From: Cymbomonas tetramitiformis
Taxonomy: Eukaryota > Chlorophyta > Pyramimonadophyceae > Pyramimonadales > Pyramimonadaceae
DNA length: 64,000 nucleotides
Reading direction: 5' to 3'
Assembly: GCA_001247695.2 (NCBI GenBank)
Contig: LGRX02033461.1
Location: 1 to 64,000 of the forward strand
The notes under the pieces were generated by a model, which was not told where the DNA came from, made no database searches, and worked only from the letters and a program-made list of their open reading frames with translations. Positions 14,001-25,260 of the stretch are shown piece by piece (the stretch's first letter is position 1; each line of letters begins with the position of its first letter). The position numbers and the translations under genes were made by a program.

Positions 14001-14918
14001 TAATAACAAATTATTGCTGACATACACTTTGGCTCGGGGGCCCTATCCCAACCCGTTCGTAGCCTTAAAGCGACTTCCTACCCAGGAGCCCGACCGAATG
14101 CCGTCTCCACCTCCACCCTGAAGACCCTGGGCGTGAGAATCGCAAGGGAGGTGCAGGGAGGGGGGATACACAGTAAAGGACATCTAGTGATGTGAGACAC
14201 TCCAACAGAAGCCAACTCGAACAACACCCAGATGAGTCGGGTACGTGTATCGATACGGTGTGACATCAACGGTATCACTCACACGCGGAATGCAAGGCAA
14301 TGCTCGGCGAAGGCTTGACGTCAGCTAGTCAGGCACGAATATAACACCCAGGCGCCATTACTACTTCGTGATTTGACCCAGATTTCTAGTGCAAGCGGTG
14401 TCTGGGGAAAATTATAAGGGGTGCCGATGCTCACCGCACACCTGCACACACGAGCACGTCAAGCGGGGCCAGGACAGCGGCATCACCTTCTCAAAGCATG
14501 CACGCAAACGATTCTCAATGCGTGATGCGTCGGGAACGAGCTTGGAATCGGCGATATCCAGAAGGAACTTCTGCCCGTTCATCTGCAAAGTCTGCATGTA
14601 CTCCTTGTAAGTGACTTTAGACCCCTTCCAGGATGGAGCTCCAACTCCCGGGGCTATCCCAAAGCTCAACAATATTTTGTCCTTCAAGCGTCGCATCTGC
14701 AGCCTCTTCCAGGCGCTTGGGTTTTCCTCCTTCTCCAGCTCTTGCGTGGGAGACATGAGTTGCTCCGCACGAGCTTCCGGCTGCTGCGAGCTATTGTCCG
14801 GCTGCTCAAAGGGAACATCTGGCTGCTCTACGCCACTGCTCGGTACATCCACGTTCGGTGGGAGGTCGACGAGAGGTGTCGCCAGGCTCGCAACAGCATC
14901 TTTGCTTTCCGGCACCAT
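8064..14918 (-). CDS. Sfi1-like helical repeat protein, upstream part
   Basis: Probably the 5' part of the same gene as the chain at 624-6844. A likely first coding exon runs 14918-14487, starting ATG GTG CCG in a good context. It is Pro/Glu-rich at first, then helical. A second candidate exon lies near 13726-13520 with unclear edges. Ten exons follow in fully compatible phase: 11862-11710, 11347-11292, 11090-10926, 10470-10422 (or to 10389), 10152-10022, 9710-9585, 9488-9406, 9130-8988, 8484-8431 and 8161-8064. The exon at 9130-8988 needs a GC donor (CAG/GCGCGG). The product is charged helix with the same recurring aromatic motif: VEYFANR, VHFRRW (across a splice junction), IFKAWQY, YYKWGFEAF, LWKAWKSW. 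Early exons such as 10926-11090 are plain coiled coil. A basal-body or centrin-binding role is inferred from the motif spacing only. Confidence 0.6.
10293..10380. repeat. 28-bp repeat, 3 copies, intronic
   Basis: Three near-perfect copies of a unit reading TTGGCGCATCACCGGCAGAT plus GCCCGCGGGG lie in the intron after the exon ending at 10389/10422 of the minus-strand gene. A similar short array, CGCATCCCGTCAGTCATAAG in 3 copies, lies at about 11105-11175. Confidence 0.8.
12180..13240. repeat. 57-bp minisatellite, about 17 copies, intronic
   Basis: Diverged copies of a unit containing CGTGACAACCCTATCCACGT followed by an ATTGAGYGTCCATCAATACA block. Spacing is close to 57 bp, for example 12614 to 12671. 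It fills the intron between the exons near 13520 and 11862 of the minus-strand gene. Edge copies are degraded. Long open frames over it on both strands follow from the repeat period, a multiple of three, and are not genes. Confidence 0.88.
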
Positions 14919-16487
14919 GGCAAGTGCTTGAAGAAGGGAGGATAGGTCGAGGCAAATCCACGTCACATTGCCCTGTTGCGGTCGCGCTCACAAGGAGAAC
15001 CAGACGGCACGTGGACGAGAGAAGGCAAGTTACGTGCAATCAGAAAAGTACGCCGAGTGTCGCCGAATTTCATTATTTCACCTTTTCAAGAGTTGCTCCT
15101 GGGGATTCGTCAACATTTCAAGCATGTTACACTTGTCCCATTTCCATGGTTTGTAATCCCCAAGTTTGTTCCTCAACATTGACTTGATACGGCGACCCAT
15201 AGCAGCGAAGCCCCGTTCACATCATACAGTGTTCATGCGATTGGAATAATAAGAGCGCAGTCTCAACCAAAATCAACAGGTTTATACAGTTAACAATAGG
15301 TCACAATGTACGGAAGTCGGTTGCTCTTCCCTCGCCTCGGCCTGGACGATCTCGTGGGACACTCTGCAGCAGGGCCTCTCGTCTGCTCTGCAGTCTCACG
15401 TCAGACTCTTTCCTGAAGAGATTCGCACTCACGTCAGTTCCCACTCGGTTTTGTTTCCCCCATCGCATGTGGGATCGTGTCATCACGCGTCAGGTTGTAA
15501 CTCTGGGGTGGGGGGCCGGGCCATGCGATGGCCAGAGCCTTCGGATCGGTTAAATTTAGATGTTATGACTTAGGGTTTGTAACTGTCAAATGATATCAGG
15601 AATGGAATTTATATGGAAATGACAATTTGATGCATCGAGAGATCATAAAAGTATGATCTATACAGTGTCACGAGTACTGTACGGGTAGTACAAGTAGCAT
15701 GTAGCTATGAGATTACTCTCACAAGTCAGAGCCTCCGGACGCGGCGATTTTCTCCCGGTTTATCGATTTGTTTATTTTCTGTGGTAGTCCGGAGGAGTTA
15801 CGAGCTGCTTTCCATTGCTTTCTGTCGAGAATCGCGCGATCGGCCGCGCAGCGGCCGAAGCTCGTAACCTCTGGCTTGCGAGAGTACTATGAGATAGTGT
15901 ATGATGAATGTTCTATGTATCTTTGTATGAAGTATCTAGTATGTAGTATCGAGATCAACAACTCCAGTCGAGTGTGCAGTTTGTGCATGCGATGTTGCAT
16001 CTTGCGATCTTTTTGTTGCGAGTGTTTTGCGGTCGGACGGATTACTTTTATATGGTGACACTACCCACACATGCCTCGTCCCGCTGCCGTGGAACCTGCA
16101 CAAAATACATGGAATAGAATAAAGAATACTGGTTCATTTGGTCTTAGCAATTTATCCAGTGTCTTAGCTAAAGTGTAGCTTTCTCAAGATAACACCCGAT
16201 ACAACTGACTTGCTATCTGGCTATATCAAAACCTCGACTGAGACGTGTATCGTGTGAGTTGGACACCTGACTAGACATTATAGTGGTAGAGGGTAAGGTA
16301 GGGACCCGTCGTGCTTTAAGCGCAGGCTATCAGCTTTCACGGTGAATTTCTCATTTTCTCTCGAGCGAAGGCGCCCCCGCTGAAACGTTATGTTCGTCAA
16401 AGGACTCTGGTTGGATTGAACGGAATTGCGGTGCGCTAGTGCAACGGATCTTTGTACGCCCCGCACGTCTTCCTAAACAGTGCACTT
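14919..16487. other. Divergent intergenic region
   Basis: Lies between the minus-strand helical-repeat gene and the plus-strand ARL6 gene, so it probably holds both promoters, although no clear TATA or other element stands out. The 15,500-16,480 part is AT-rich and contains a foldback element at about 15.7-15.9 kb. I see no coding region here. Confidence 0.5.
15705..15893. mobile_element. Foldback / MITE-like element
   Basis: Left arm 15705-15735 (TGAGATTACTCTCACAAGTC then AGAG) pairs with right arm 15868-15892 (CTCTGGCTTGCGAGAGTACT) with a few mismatches. A second inner inverted pair (GAGTTACGAGCTGC against AAGCTCGTAACCTC) and CCTCCGGAC/GTCCGGAGG sit inside. The whole 190-bp block can fold on itself. 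It has no coding capacity, and I could not fix target-site duplications. Confidence 0.55.
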
Positions 16488-19400
16488 ATGGGTTTTCTTA
16501 AGCCTTTTTGCATAAAGCTTGGACTGAAAAAGCTCAAGGTGCGCTACTCCCTGGCTCGATATTGACTTTCTTTGAGTTTGGTGAGTGCCATCCCCGCTAA
16601 TTTTTCCTCCAACTCCTGTCTGTCAGGTCTCGGTGTTGGTTGTCGGTTGTGCGGGAAGTGGGAAGACTACAATAGTGAACTCACTGAAGCCCGATAAGGT
16701 ACGCTCGGATGCGACTTCACTTTCAGCGAACGGAAATGCCTGACGAGGCAGGTTGTTGTACGAACCTTCCTGCCGCGTAGACACCCACCCGCCAACAATG
16801 GAAACTCTTCCCTTTCCGGGAGAAGTCCCCAACGGCTACCTAAGCCTCGCCGCTTGATTTATTTTCGCGCACCAACCAACCAACAGTCCTTCTGTTCCTT
16901 TGGGTTCCACCAAGACTCCAAGCTTCCTCACTCACCGCTGGAATCGTACACCTTGGCCAAGTTGGCAGCCACCGACTTTCAAAGGCAGAATATCTTGCTG
17001 GTTGTAACGGTCTGCTCTCGCAGGAGGAGGAGATCGTACCAACAGTGGGGTTCTCCATAGAGCGCTTTAAGTTCAAAAAGTCAAAGCTCACTGTCATCGA
17101 CATGTCCGGGCAAGCTAAATACCGGAAGCTGTGGGACTGTTACTATGAAGATGCTAAGGTGCTTAAATCTTCTGCTCTCCGACACAAGACCTCTGCAAAG
17201 AGCAACGAAGATCTTGTGCCTTGAGCTGGATTTCCTCCGCGTTCCTTCAGTTCAGTAAATCCGCCTCTCCCCCTGTATGCTGAATGTGCAAAGGCTACAG
17301 GCAGTGGTGTTCGTGATAGATGCCGCCGATGAGGGATCCTTCCCAGAAGCCGCGACAGCGCTGGACGAGGTGCTCAGTCACCCTCACGTCAAAGCAAAGG
17401 TGATTACAGCTGACGACCCAGCGGCAAACCGAATCCCGTTGTGATGGCCGTGACTTTTGCGCCTGTGGATGTATTCCCCGAACGTGCGTCGGAGTCCGGG
17501 CAGCACAGTGTGTTGAGACACCGTTTTCGGCTCGCTCTCCAAGCCAGTTCCGGCTCGCTGATTCCCCCCAGCTAGCTTCAGCTCGCTGACCCCCCAGCTA
17601 GTTCCGGCTGAATCCATCTTACGGTCCGGGATTGCTCCGTTCAACCGTTTCAACTCATTCCTTCCATTCGTTCCGGCTCACATACTCCCTCGCACGTGCC
17701 ATTCACGCCGATGTTGATATGGGTAGGGCACCTTATGCTGGACTCCCTCCATCAGTTTGCAGCACCTCATCTGAGAGTAGTGGTCCCTGCACCTTCACAA
17801 CATGCCACTCTAACCTCAAAATCTCCAACCTTCACGTGCACCCAGACGGATTTTGTAAGGTGACGCTAAAGTGTGTAGCAAGCGCCGTACACGAGCCTTG
17901 ACCTGGCCTGGCATGGGGCTGGCGCCTGCGCTGAAACGTGTAGGCTCTGAGGTGACCTTGGGCGTGGCATCGTGTGGAGGCTTGAGGGTCTGGTGTGGCA
18001 TGGCTCGTGGCTCAACGAATGGTCCTGTGTACATAATCTCGAGCGTGGCCTGGGTCGTGGCGTCGCATGGACAGCTTGACGTGGCCTGGCTTGTGGCGTA
18101 GCGTGGAAGGGTTGACGTGGCCGGGTTGTGCGTCACGTGGAGGGTTGGACGTGGCCTGGGTCGTGGCGTAGTGTGGACGGCGTGACGTGGCCTGGGTCGT
18201 GGCGTAGCGTGGACGGGGTGACGTGGCCTGGGTCGTGGCGTAGCGTGGACGGGGTGATGGGTCGTGGCGCGTGAGGGTTGGACGTGGCCTGGCTTGTGGC
18301 GTAGCATGGATGGGTTGACGTGGCCTGGCTTATGGCATCGGTTGGAGGGTTGGAGGTGGCCTGGGTCATGACTTCGGATTGAGGGTTACACGTGGCCTGG
18401 ATCGTGGCGTCGCGTGGGGGGTCTGAGGTGGCTTGGGTCGTGGCGTCGCGTGGACGGCGTGACGTGGCCTGGCTTGTGGCGTAGCGTGGACGGGTTGACG
18501 TGACCTGGCTTGTGGCGTCGGGTGGACAGGTTGAACGTAGCCTAGGTTGTGGCGTCCGTGTGGAAGGTTTGAGGTGGCTTAGGTCATGGCGTCAAGTGGA
18601 TGAGGTGGCCTGGCTTGTGGCGTCGCGTGGACGGGTGGACGTGGCCTGGGTCGTGGCGTAGCGTGGAGGGTTGGACGTGGCCTGGGTCGTGGCGTAGCGT
18701 GGATGGGTTGATGTGGCCTGGGTCGTGGTGCCAGGGCTAAGAGTGGAGGATTTGAACCATACTTGGGTCTAGATGCTGTGCACACTTTCTACCTTGACTC
18801 GGGGTCGTGGACCAGGTCTGAAATGCGTCGGCTTTTCACTGAAGTGGGACGTGACGCCTCGCGTAGGCTGTCATCCTTGCCTGCGTGATGCCGGTGTTCG
18901 AAGGGTTTGCTGCAGCCGGGGTCATGATGCTTTGGCTGACCGGAGTGGGCTTTGAATTTGTCTTGGGCGTGGCGCTTGGCTCCTTCAGAGGCTGCCGCTG
19001 CTCGTCTTTGCCAACAAGAAGGATCTGGCCAAGGCACTGTCTGCTGAGGAGGTGGCTATGCCCCCCCCTTCCCCCCCCTCGGTCCCATGTTCAGCATTCC
19101 TGGCTCCCTCAGCCTCCTCTGTGCGCTCCAGGCATATTGCAGTGTCATAGATGTACGCACATGGTGTGCATCCGATCAATCGTGCTCTGGGTGCATTCAA
19201 TCAGTGCACTTGGAGGCAAGCTCTACTTCTGGATGGACACCCGCTATGTCTCCGGCATGGGGCAAGCGGCCAGGGGAGGGAACGTGTGGCCTCTTTGAAA
19301 TTTCTGTCTGAGTCTGAGTTCCCCAGAGGCTAGGACAGAAACTTCAGACTGGGTCTGAGAACTTGCGGGCGGAAGACGAGGCACAGGCCTCCTAAGCACA

Positions 19401-19794
19401 CAACTGGGCAAGGCCACGGGTGGAGGAGCTGTTAGGCGCGGATTGGCGCACAGGAAAAAACATCAATGGCATGCCTGTGTTAAGTTTGATGAGGCAGTGC
19501 ATATTAAATCCAAATTCTTGCACATAACGTGGCAGCTTGAACGTTGGAGAGGAGCTTGAGCGATGGGAGCAGGTGACACGTGATCTGGACCTGAGTAAGA
19601 AGGTGGATTTGAAGCAGACATGGCAGGTCATCGGAAGCAGTGGGGTCAGTGGCGAGGGGATCGAGGTAAAGCTACCCGTTCTCATCGATTTGCCCTTTGG
19701 CAGTTCAGCTTGACTTCTTGTCTTACATGTCTTACCCTCGTAATGGGGTGCGCAGAATGGAATGAAATGGCTCTACGAAAAATTGCAGAGATAG
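16488..19794 (+). CDS. ARL6: ARL6 / BBS3 small GTPase
   Basis: ARF-like GTPase that recruits the BBSome coat to membranes at the ciliary base. There are seven exons, all phase 0: 16488-16538, 16627-16698, 17024-17158, 17301-17399, 18989-19051, 19573-19665 and 19756-19794. They give 183 residues, close to the family's roughly 186. The N-terminus MGFLKPF..LGLKKLK is the amphipathic helix. The P-loop is GCAGSGKT. Switch I is IVPTVGFSIERF. DMSGQ plus YRKLW is the ARL6-type switch II. FVIDAADE follows, then the NKxD box FANKKDL. The C-terminal block is TWQVIGSSGVSGEGIE and NGMKWLYEKLQR, ending TAG. Donors are GTGCGC, GTACGC, GTGCTT, GTGATT, GTGGCT and GTAAAG. Intron 4 (1.6 kb) is mostly minisatellite. 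The G5 box (GSSG) departs from the usual SA-type motif. Exon assembly is by eye, but phase, length and motif order all agree. Confidence 0.94.
17900..18745. repeat. 36-bp minisatellite in ARL6 intron 4
   Basis: More than 20 copies of a unit close to GACGTGGCCTGGGTCGTGGC followed by GTAGCGTGGACGGGTT. Exact 36-bp spacing is seen at 18148, 18184 and 18220, and copies diverge toward both edges. It lies within the intron between the exons ending at 17399 and starting at 18989. Long open frames across it (poly Arg-Pro type) are by-products of a period divisible by three. Confidence 0.92.
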
Positions 19795-22700
19795 TCAGAT
19801 GGGCCCTTCCAGCCACGCATTAAATCGCACTCTTGGAGTGCCCTGATCTTCCTTACTAAAAGCCCGTTGATCATGTCCGCTGTTTTCCTCCGTGAAGATC
19901 ATGCCTACAAGGATGTCAGGAAAGGGCTGACCTCCAGTTTTTTGGAAAGCTAGCAGATCTCGCAATAATTCTGCCACATGTGTGCAGGGCTAGTATGTGC
20001 TTTCCAGCTTGAGATGGCGTGAGCCCTGCACACAGCATAAACTAAAGTTTATTGTTCCCTTAAACCCAACTCAAAATAGCATTTTTGTGATAACCTTTGG
20101 CGAGTAAAGCCATATGCTTGGGGCACATTCTGTGAAGCTGGCATTGCATTATCTATGATTGTAGCCGTGTTGACACGTTAGCAGCATCCATCCATCCATC
20201 CATCCATCGATACTGCTTTGCGTTTTGGTTTAGGTGTGTTTCGGTGGTATCTTGGCATTTTTGTAACACCTTCCGAAATCTCAGCTATCCGTAGAAACTG
20301 CATTGCACTCACGCTGTCGATCGTGTTCGTCAACTAAGCAACTTAAACATCCAAGATATATGCTTAAAGTAGAGCACCACCCGTGGCTCTCTCTGCTTTA
20401 CATTATTCAATCCTGTAAACGTCCCTGCCCTACTTTGTATTTTGGGTTTCAGGTGTAGGGACACTAGACTTAAAGTCTGAGATGGCATACTTCAGAATAG
20501 CACAGTTAGATTAGCTGGCCAGGAGCCAGATGACTTATCTAGCAACCCCTAACACTGCACATGCTATTTATGTTTGTTAGGCCACATTCCAGATCGGAGG
20601 CAGTGTGCCGGAATCTGGCTAGGCAGCCCTTCCGAGAGTCTCGATACAGCAATCCCCTGAGTCCAAAATTAGGAGTCCTATCTGAGTATGACTAGCTAGT
20701 AGTAGTACGACAAGCTAGGAGTAAGGAGTACAGTAGCTATGACAGTTCGAGATGTTCCGGGTTTTAGTTCATACTACGATATCCTATATCTCGTTCTATC
20801 AATTATCAGTTGTGTCCGAAAGCCTGAAGGTGTTTATATTCCGGTAGTACTGTGGAACTTTTATTTTAAAAACGAGGTTTATAAAAGTATTGCTAGAAAA
20901 AAGTAGCAGGTACAGATTTCAGTCGCGAATTGTTTAGTTCTTATTTAGTTCTTTTAATTTTTTCATTTTTCGACGGCTACGAGATATATAATTCCTACTA
21001 CTTTGGTTTTTTCTTTCTACCTGAGCCATCGTCATCATTCCGATTGGCCTCCTCTTCGGCATAGGGTTTGCAATCCACATTCTAGAATCGTGCGCTTGAA
21101 GAACGATCGCCATTCCCAAACGCATGCGAGCACATTACTCCAAAATGTCCAAAACGTGTTCTGGCAGTAAAATATCGCCGTTGTTGACGCAGATTTTGTT
21201 TTAAATCCAAAAATTGGCTCCAAGGAGATGGATCTTGGACGCGTTTGGTACACGTCGGCTACGGTATGTGGGACAGCGTGGCCTCGACCCACTGGGCTCA
21301 CTTACAAACTAACATCTAGCTGTCGGAAAGGCAATTGCCCGTCAGAAAACATGTCGTCTCCAGACCTTGAGTGCAGGATTTGCACCTTGAGGGGACACAT
21401 GAACGAATTCGTTCCCATTGCAGAAGGATAACATATGTTTAGAATAGCCTGTCGCAGCTGCACACCGTTGAACACATTCGCCAAATCTAAAGGTAAATAT
21501 AGCGGTGCATTGTGAACTGATAATTCATATTAATTTCAAATAGCAATTGATGCATAATTCTCACCACCCGCTAGGGTCTGTTGCAACCATACACATTAGC
21601 TCAGTTGTGTTCCAAAATATTAATTAATTGTTACTTTTAACTTTTTTCTTATCTGGAGTGCCTGGGAATTAATTCACTTTTAATTATATTTTAGGGGTGG
21701 AAACATTGATTATTAGAATAAATAAATTGAACGTGTTAAAAAATACGCCCGGAATTAATTAATTAAAGAATCAATAAAGGTCTACAGTATATCGCTACGT
21801 ACAGGACGGTGAATGCGGATGAGCTGAGGGCGGCTAGTACGCGTCGGCGGTCGTCGGTGGTGCGGTCGGGCATGTGACAATAGACTCGCTGGCGGTAAAG
21901 CGCCGGTTTGACGGGACCTCGAGCCGCGGGAGCGGCTGCGGGCGGCACCAATCCCAGAGTAGCTCTTTCCACGTCTCACACTGCCACATCAAACCGAAAC
22001 ATAATATCCATGTCGCCCGACACCACCAATCAACCAGCATACCGCGGTGCCATACCGCTCAGCTCATGCCGCGCCGCCCTGAAGGGCGCTCAGCCCCACC
22101 AAGCGCCTAGCGTTTAGCCAGCAATCATGCTTAAGTCGAGCAAACGTGGCTGGTCGAAATACTGGAAATCGTTTAGAGCTCTAACCTGTTATATATATTG
22201 TATCGTATATTATTATATACGATGACAACTCCCAGCGAAAACCGCTCGGTCGCTTGCTGCCGACGATCACGCGACGGCGTGGACTCCAACCGCTTGGGCG
22301 GGTGCGACTGCTGTGCAGTGGGATGCCGCCCCGCCTCAGCCCTCAGCTCGCCCGACCGTAGCGGTGGGCGGGTCGCCCTGCTTGCTCTCGCCGCAGTATT
22401 GCATCCTTGCGGCATTTCTTTGCAGCAGCGGACGCCATCGCCATGCCACCACCGGCTCGGTCAGTGGTGCGTCATCGGTATTGCATTCCCCCCATTGCAA
22501 TTCCCATCGTATTTTTGCTCATCTCCAAAATCCAAAAAAAGAACGATTGCGTGTATCTCTAAAAGTACTCGCATAATGTCGTCAATATATGCCATTCATA
22601 TAGGGGAGTGACTTGCTGGTATAAGCAAATACTCTTATAGATTGACAACATTCGCTAGGCCGCGAATTCGAGCTGGCAAATCACTTTTTAGAACGTTTAG

Positions 22701-22831
22701 TGACCACCCGACTCTTGACTGATGGTTTGACCACACAATCATGCAATTGTGTTTCTCGCATCGCAACCTCTTACTTACAAATTTGTATTTCAACATGTAA
22801 CACACCTAGTATTCCACGTTTTCCTTGAATA
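19795..22831. other. AT-rich intergenic region
   Basis: No gene recognised. It contains a CATC tetranucleotide run (about 20,187-20,208), a relic LTR at 20,493-20,846, and two GC-rich islands (about 21,800-22,100 and 22,230-22,460) with short open frames that match no family I know. The rest is AT-rich. Confidence 0.5.
20493..20846 (+). mobile_element. Relic LTR plus 3' end of a retrotransposon
   Basis: 20606-20846 begins TGCCGGAATCTGGCTAGGCA and ends TATTCCGGTA, matching the ends of the intact LTRs at 51421 and 54731 (TGCTGAAATCTGTATAGGCA ... ATTCCGGTA). About 113 bp upstream is AGAATAGCACAGTTAGATTA, which mirrors AGAATTGCACAGTTAGATTA 119 bp upstream of the 3' LTR at 54731. This is therefore a diverged 3' LTR with a stub of internal sequence from the same family, truncated on its left. 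Confidence 0.7.
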
Positions 22832-23926
22832 TTATGCCAAGATTGCATGCCCGACATACCTTCGGTAATCGTCACCGGGTTTGTCGTAACTTTCGATACT
22901 GTGGATCAATGTCTGCAATGGATTATGTCCTCGGCTGTTACAAAGACTCCTACTTGCTCCATGTGCCAGCAACAGTTCCATGCATTCTGCAACATATGGT
23001 GCACGCCCATCAGGGCTGTTTGGTATGCGCGCAGCACAAAAATGGTGAAGCACGGTGTCATAGGTGTCAATTGTTTGCACATTTGCATCTGCACCAGCTG
23101 ATAGCAGAGTTTTGAATATCTCCACATAATTTCTCAAAACCTCCTCATCAACATTCACATAAAGAAGGCGCTCACTCACGATGTGGAGAGCAGTGGTCCC
23201 CTTGCTTTTTAGACGCGCCTTGGCATTTGCTCCCTTGCCCAACAGATATTGTACAGTGTGCATATGATTTCCGTGAACCGCATTGAGCATCGGGGTGAAG
23301 TTGTCTCTTGCGACTGCATCGATGTCGAGACGTCCAGTTTCAACCAATAGCTGCACAATGTGCTGATGGCCATGCCTCGCCGCCAAATGCAAGGGTGTAC
23401 TATTATTGCTTGAGCGTGCATTTACGGCATCTACATCCTTGTCCAGGATCATTTTCACCGGCGCTGCATGTCCCTTTTCAGCAGATATGTGTAGAACCGT
23501 CCAGTTTTCAGCTGCAGGCGACTTGACGTCCACTGAGGGAACGCGCAAGATTGCTGCAAGCACTTCTTGGTGCCCTCGAGCAAATGCCAAGTGCACCGGG
23601 CTCCGCTTGTAAGGTGCGTTGACATCGGCCCCGCTTGCAAGCAATATCTCAACGAGCTCAACAGCATCTCTGCTCACCGCGATATGTAGAGGTGTAGGTG
23701 CTTGGCCCATGGAGCACGCCAAGTTCACATCCGCCCCAAAGCTTATGAGCACTTTTGCTGTGCTGACATGGCCACCTGCAACTGCGAGGTACAGCGGCGT
23801 GCAGTCGTCGCCGTCGCGCTCCACGCACGCATTTGGCAATGCTCCATCCTGAAGCAACGCCTGCACGCGGCACGCCTCGCCTCGAGCCGCACTCTCCCTG
23901 AGCTCACCTGCATGGCCAAAGCTCAC
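22832..23926 (-). CDS. Ankyrin-repeat protein
   Basis: 364 codons of almost uninterrupted ankyrin repeats, each about 33 residues with the usual TPLHLA / GADVN landmarks. Visible units include TPLYLAVAGGHVSTAKVL, TPLHIAVSRDAVELVEIL, VHLAFARGHQEVL, VLHISAEKGHAAPVKMIL, TPLHLAARHGHQHIVQLL, PMLNAVHGNHMHTVQYLL, ALHIVSERLL, VLHHFC and NPLQTLI, giving about nine or ten repeats. No other domain is seen, so it is probably a scaffold with an unknown partner. The frame has no ATG before the first repeat (the frame opens at a GTG). A CCATGCAG just upstream could be a splice acceptor, so a short 5' exon may be missing. The C-terminus ends at an ordinary stop. The gene lacks minisatellites and seems intronless over the repeats. 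Confidence 0.85.
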   Translation of the reverse strand: MSFGHAGELRESAARGEACRVQALLQDGALPNACVERDGDDCTPLYLAVAGGHVSTAKVLISFGADVNLACSMGQAPTPLHIAVSRDAVELVEILLASGADVNAPYKRSPVHLAFARGHQEVLAAILRVPSVDVKSPAAENWTVLHISAEKGHAAPVKMILDKDVDAVNARSSNNSTPLHLAARHGHQHIVQLLVETGRLDIDAVARDNFTPMLNAVHGNHMHTVQYLLGKGANAKARLKSKGTTALHIVSERLLYVNVDEEVLRNYVEIFKTLLSAGADANVQTIDTYDTVLHHFCAARIPNSPDGRAPYVAECMELLLAHGASRSLCNSRGHNPLQTLIHSIESYDKPGDDYRRYVGHAILA

Positions 23927-23930
23927 CCAT

Positions 23931-25260
23931 ACAAGGCACCATCTAGCCCCTCAGGCACAATTCACAAGGAATTCGTGCGCAGATGATGTCCGTCTTCATG
24001 TGATGCAAAGCCCAACTGTCAGTGTAAGCCTCCGCATTGCGGAAACGAAGCACGGCTTAGCATGGCCACGTGGAAGGTGGGCAACCACGGGCCCACACCA
24101 GACATTGGTGCGTCGAATGTATCAAGGCATGCATTGATGCCATATTGATATAATCTAAGCATGAGTGCCTCACCTAGTGACCAGGCCATCTTAGGCATAC
24201 TTTGCTATGCGACATGAGTCTGCTCAATCATGCTGATAGCGCATCTCCGCGCTTTTTGGTTTAAGGAAGACCTGAGGCGCACGCCCTGAAGCTCGAGACC
24301 ATAGGCCAAAGACCTATCAGTGAATGGAGACTTGAGGCTGGAGACCGGAGGCCGTAGACAGGAGACCGGATACCGGAGACCTGAGGCTGTAGAGACCAAA
24401 TATGTAGCCCAAATATCTCTATGCGCAATCCAATGGTGTGGATCGAGTCACGACTGAGATAAAACCTAGCAGTGCTGCTGAAATGAAAACCCACACATAA
24501 CACATTCCAAGTGTAAACCAACTTAAGTTAAGTGTTTGGGAACATCACTCACGACAGTGGGTGTACAACGCGCGACGTTTCTGCTAATACAAATTTAACT
24601 TGGAACACCTTGTAGGCAGGCATCCAAGTACTATTAATGGGAAAACGACAAAATCTATTTAGAAAACGACTATCAATTTGAGTACCAAATTATCCAGATT
24701 CTAACTTGTTCCGTCAATCTCCACCCTATAAGTGACGCGGACCATTTCACGTGTTGGGCTGAAGGGGAAAAGGGTTGGTGGCACGAGCCGCAAGGGAGTT
24801 TTACCGGTGGTAAGTTCGGCATGCTGTAAGAACTGGTACATGGGGGTGTCACCTGGTGCATAGGTGGAAGAAAGCCGTGCAGGTCCTTGGAATGTACATC
24901 TTTCCCCTGTGCATCAATTGGTTCAAACCCCATATCGTCCAGCACACTGAGTTGGCATGCGGAACGACTTATATGCCTGAAGAGCAAGCGCAAGACCGCT
25001 CGACAAGGGAGGAATGGCGGGTGAGCGAACATTTTGAAAAGAAGAAGTGGCTCCCAGCAATTTTGCATGCATGCCATGGTGGAGAACTAGGCAAAGTGAA
25101 GAGTAACGCAGAGCCAGCAGTAAGCACACATGCAACACCTGACATTCGATGCTAACATGCAGGAAGATCTTGATCTTGGTCCAGCCTGCGGCTTCAAGGA
25201 GCCCTGTGCATAAGATGATTGGTGCCAAGGTGCTACACCAAGACGACGGCAGGGGGTTAC
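23931..25260. other. Intergenic or 3' flanking sequence
   Basis: No gene recognised. A short degenerate repeat built on GGAGACCGGA / GAGACCTGAGG lies at 24,265-24,400. The part nearest 25,260 may belong to the 3' end or last introns of the coiled-coil gene on the minus strand, where an open frame continues to 24,923 without recognisable content. Confidence 0.4.

Noticed and set aside
15571..15582. Telomere-like AGGGTTT words (also at 49,912, 51,597 and 54,907)
   Set aside because: Single occurrences, not tandem; the last two belong to the LTR.
17816..18369. Minus-strand open frames of Arg-Pro-His repeats
   Set aside because: By-products of the 36-bp array inside ARL6 intron 4; the period is a multiple of three.
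22198..22611. GC-rich open frame of 137 codons
   Set aside because: Two overlapping frames are equally open, Cys/Ser/Arg-rich without motif; a base-composition effect.
24923..25260. Direct continuation of the coiled-coil frame to a Cys/Leu-rich tail
   Set aside because: Composition changes abruptly and candidate donors precede it; more likely intron read-through.
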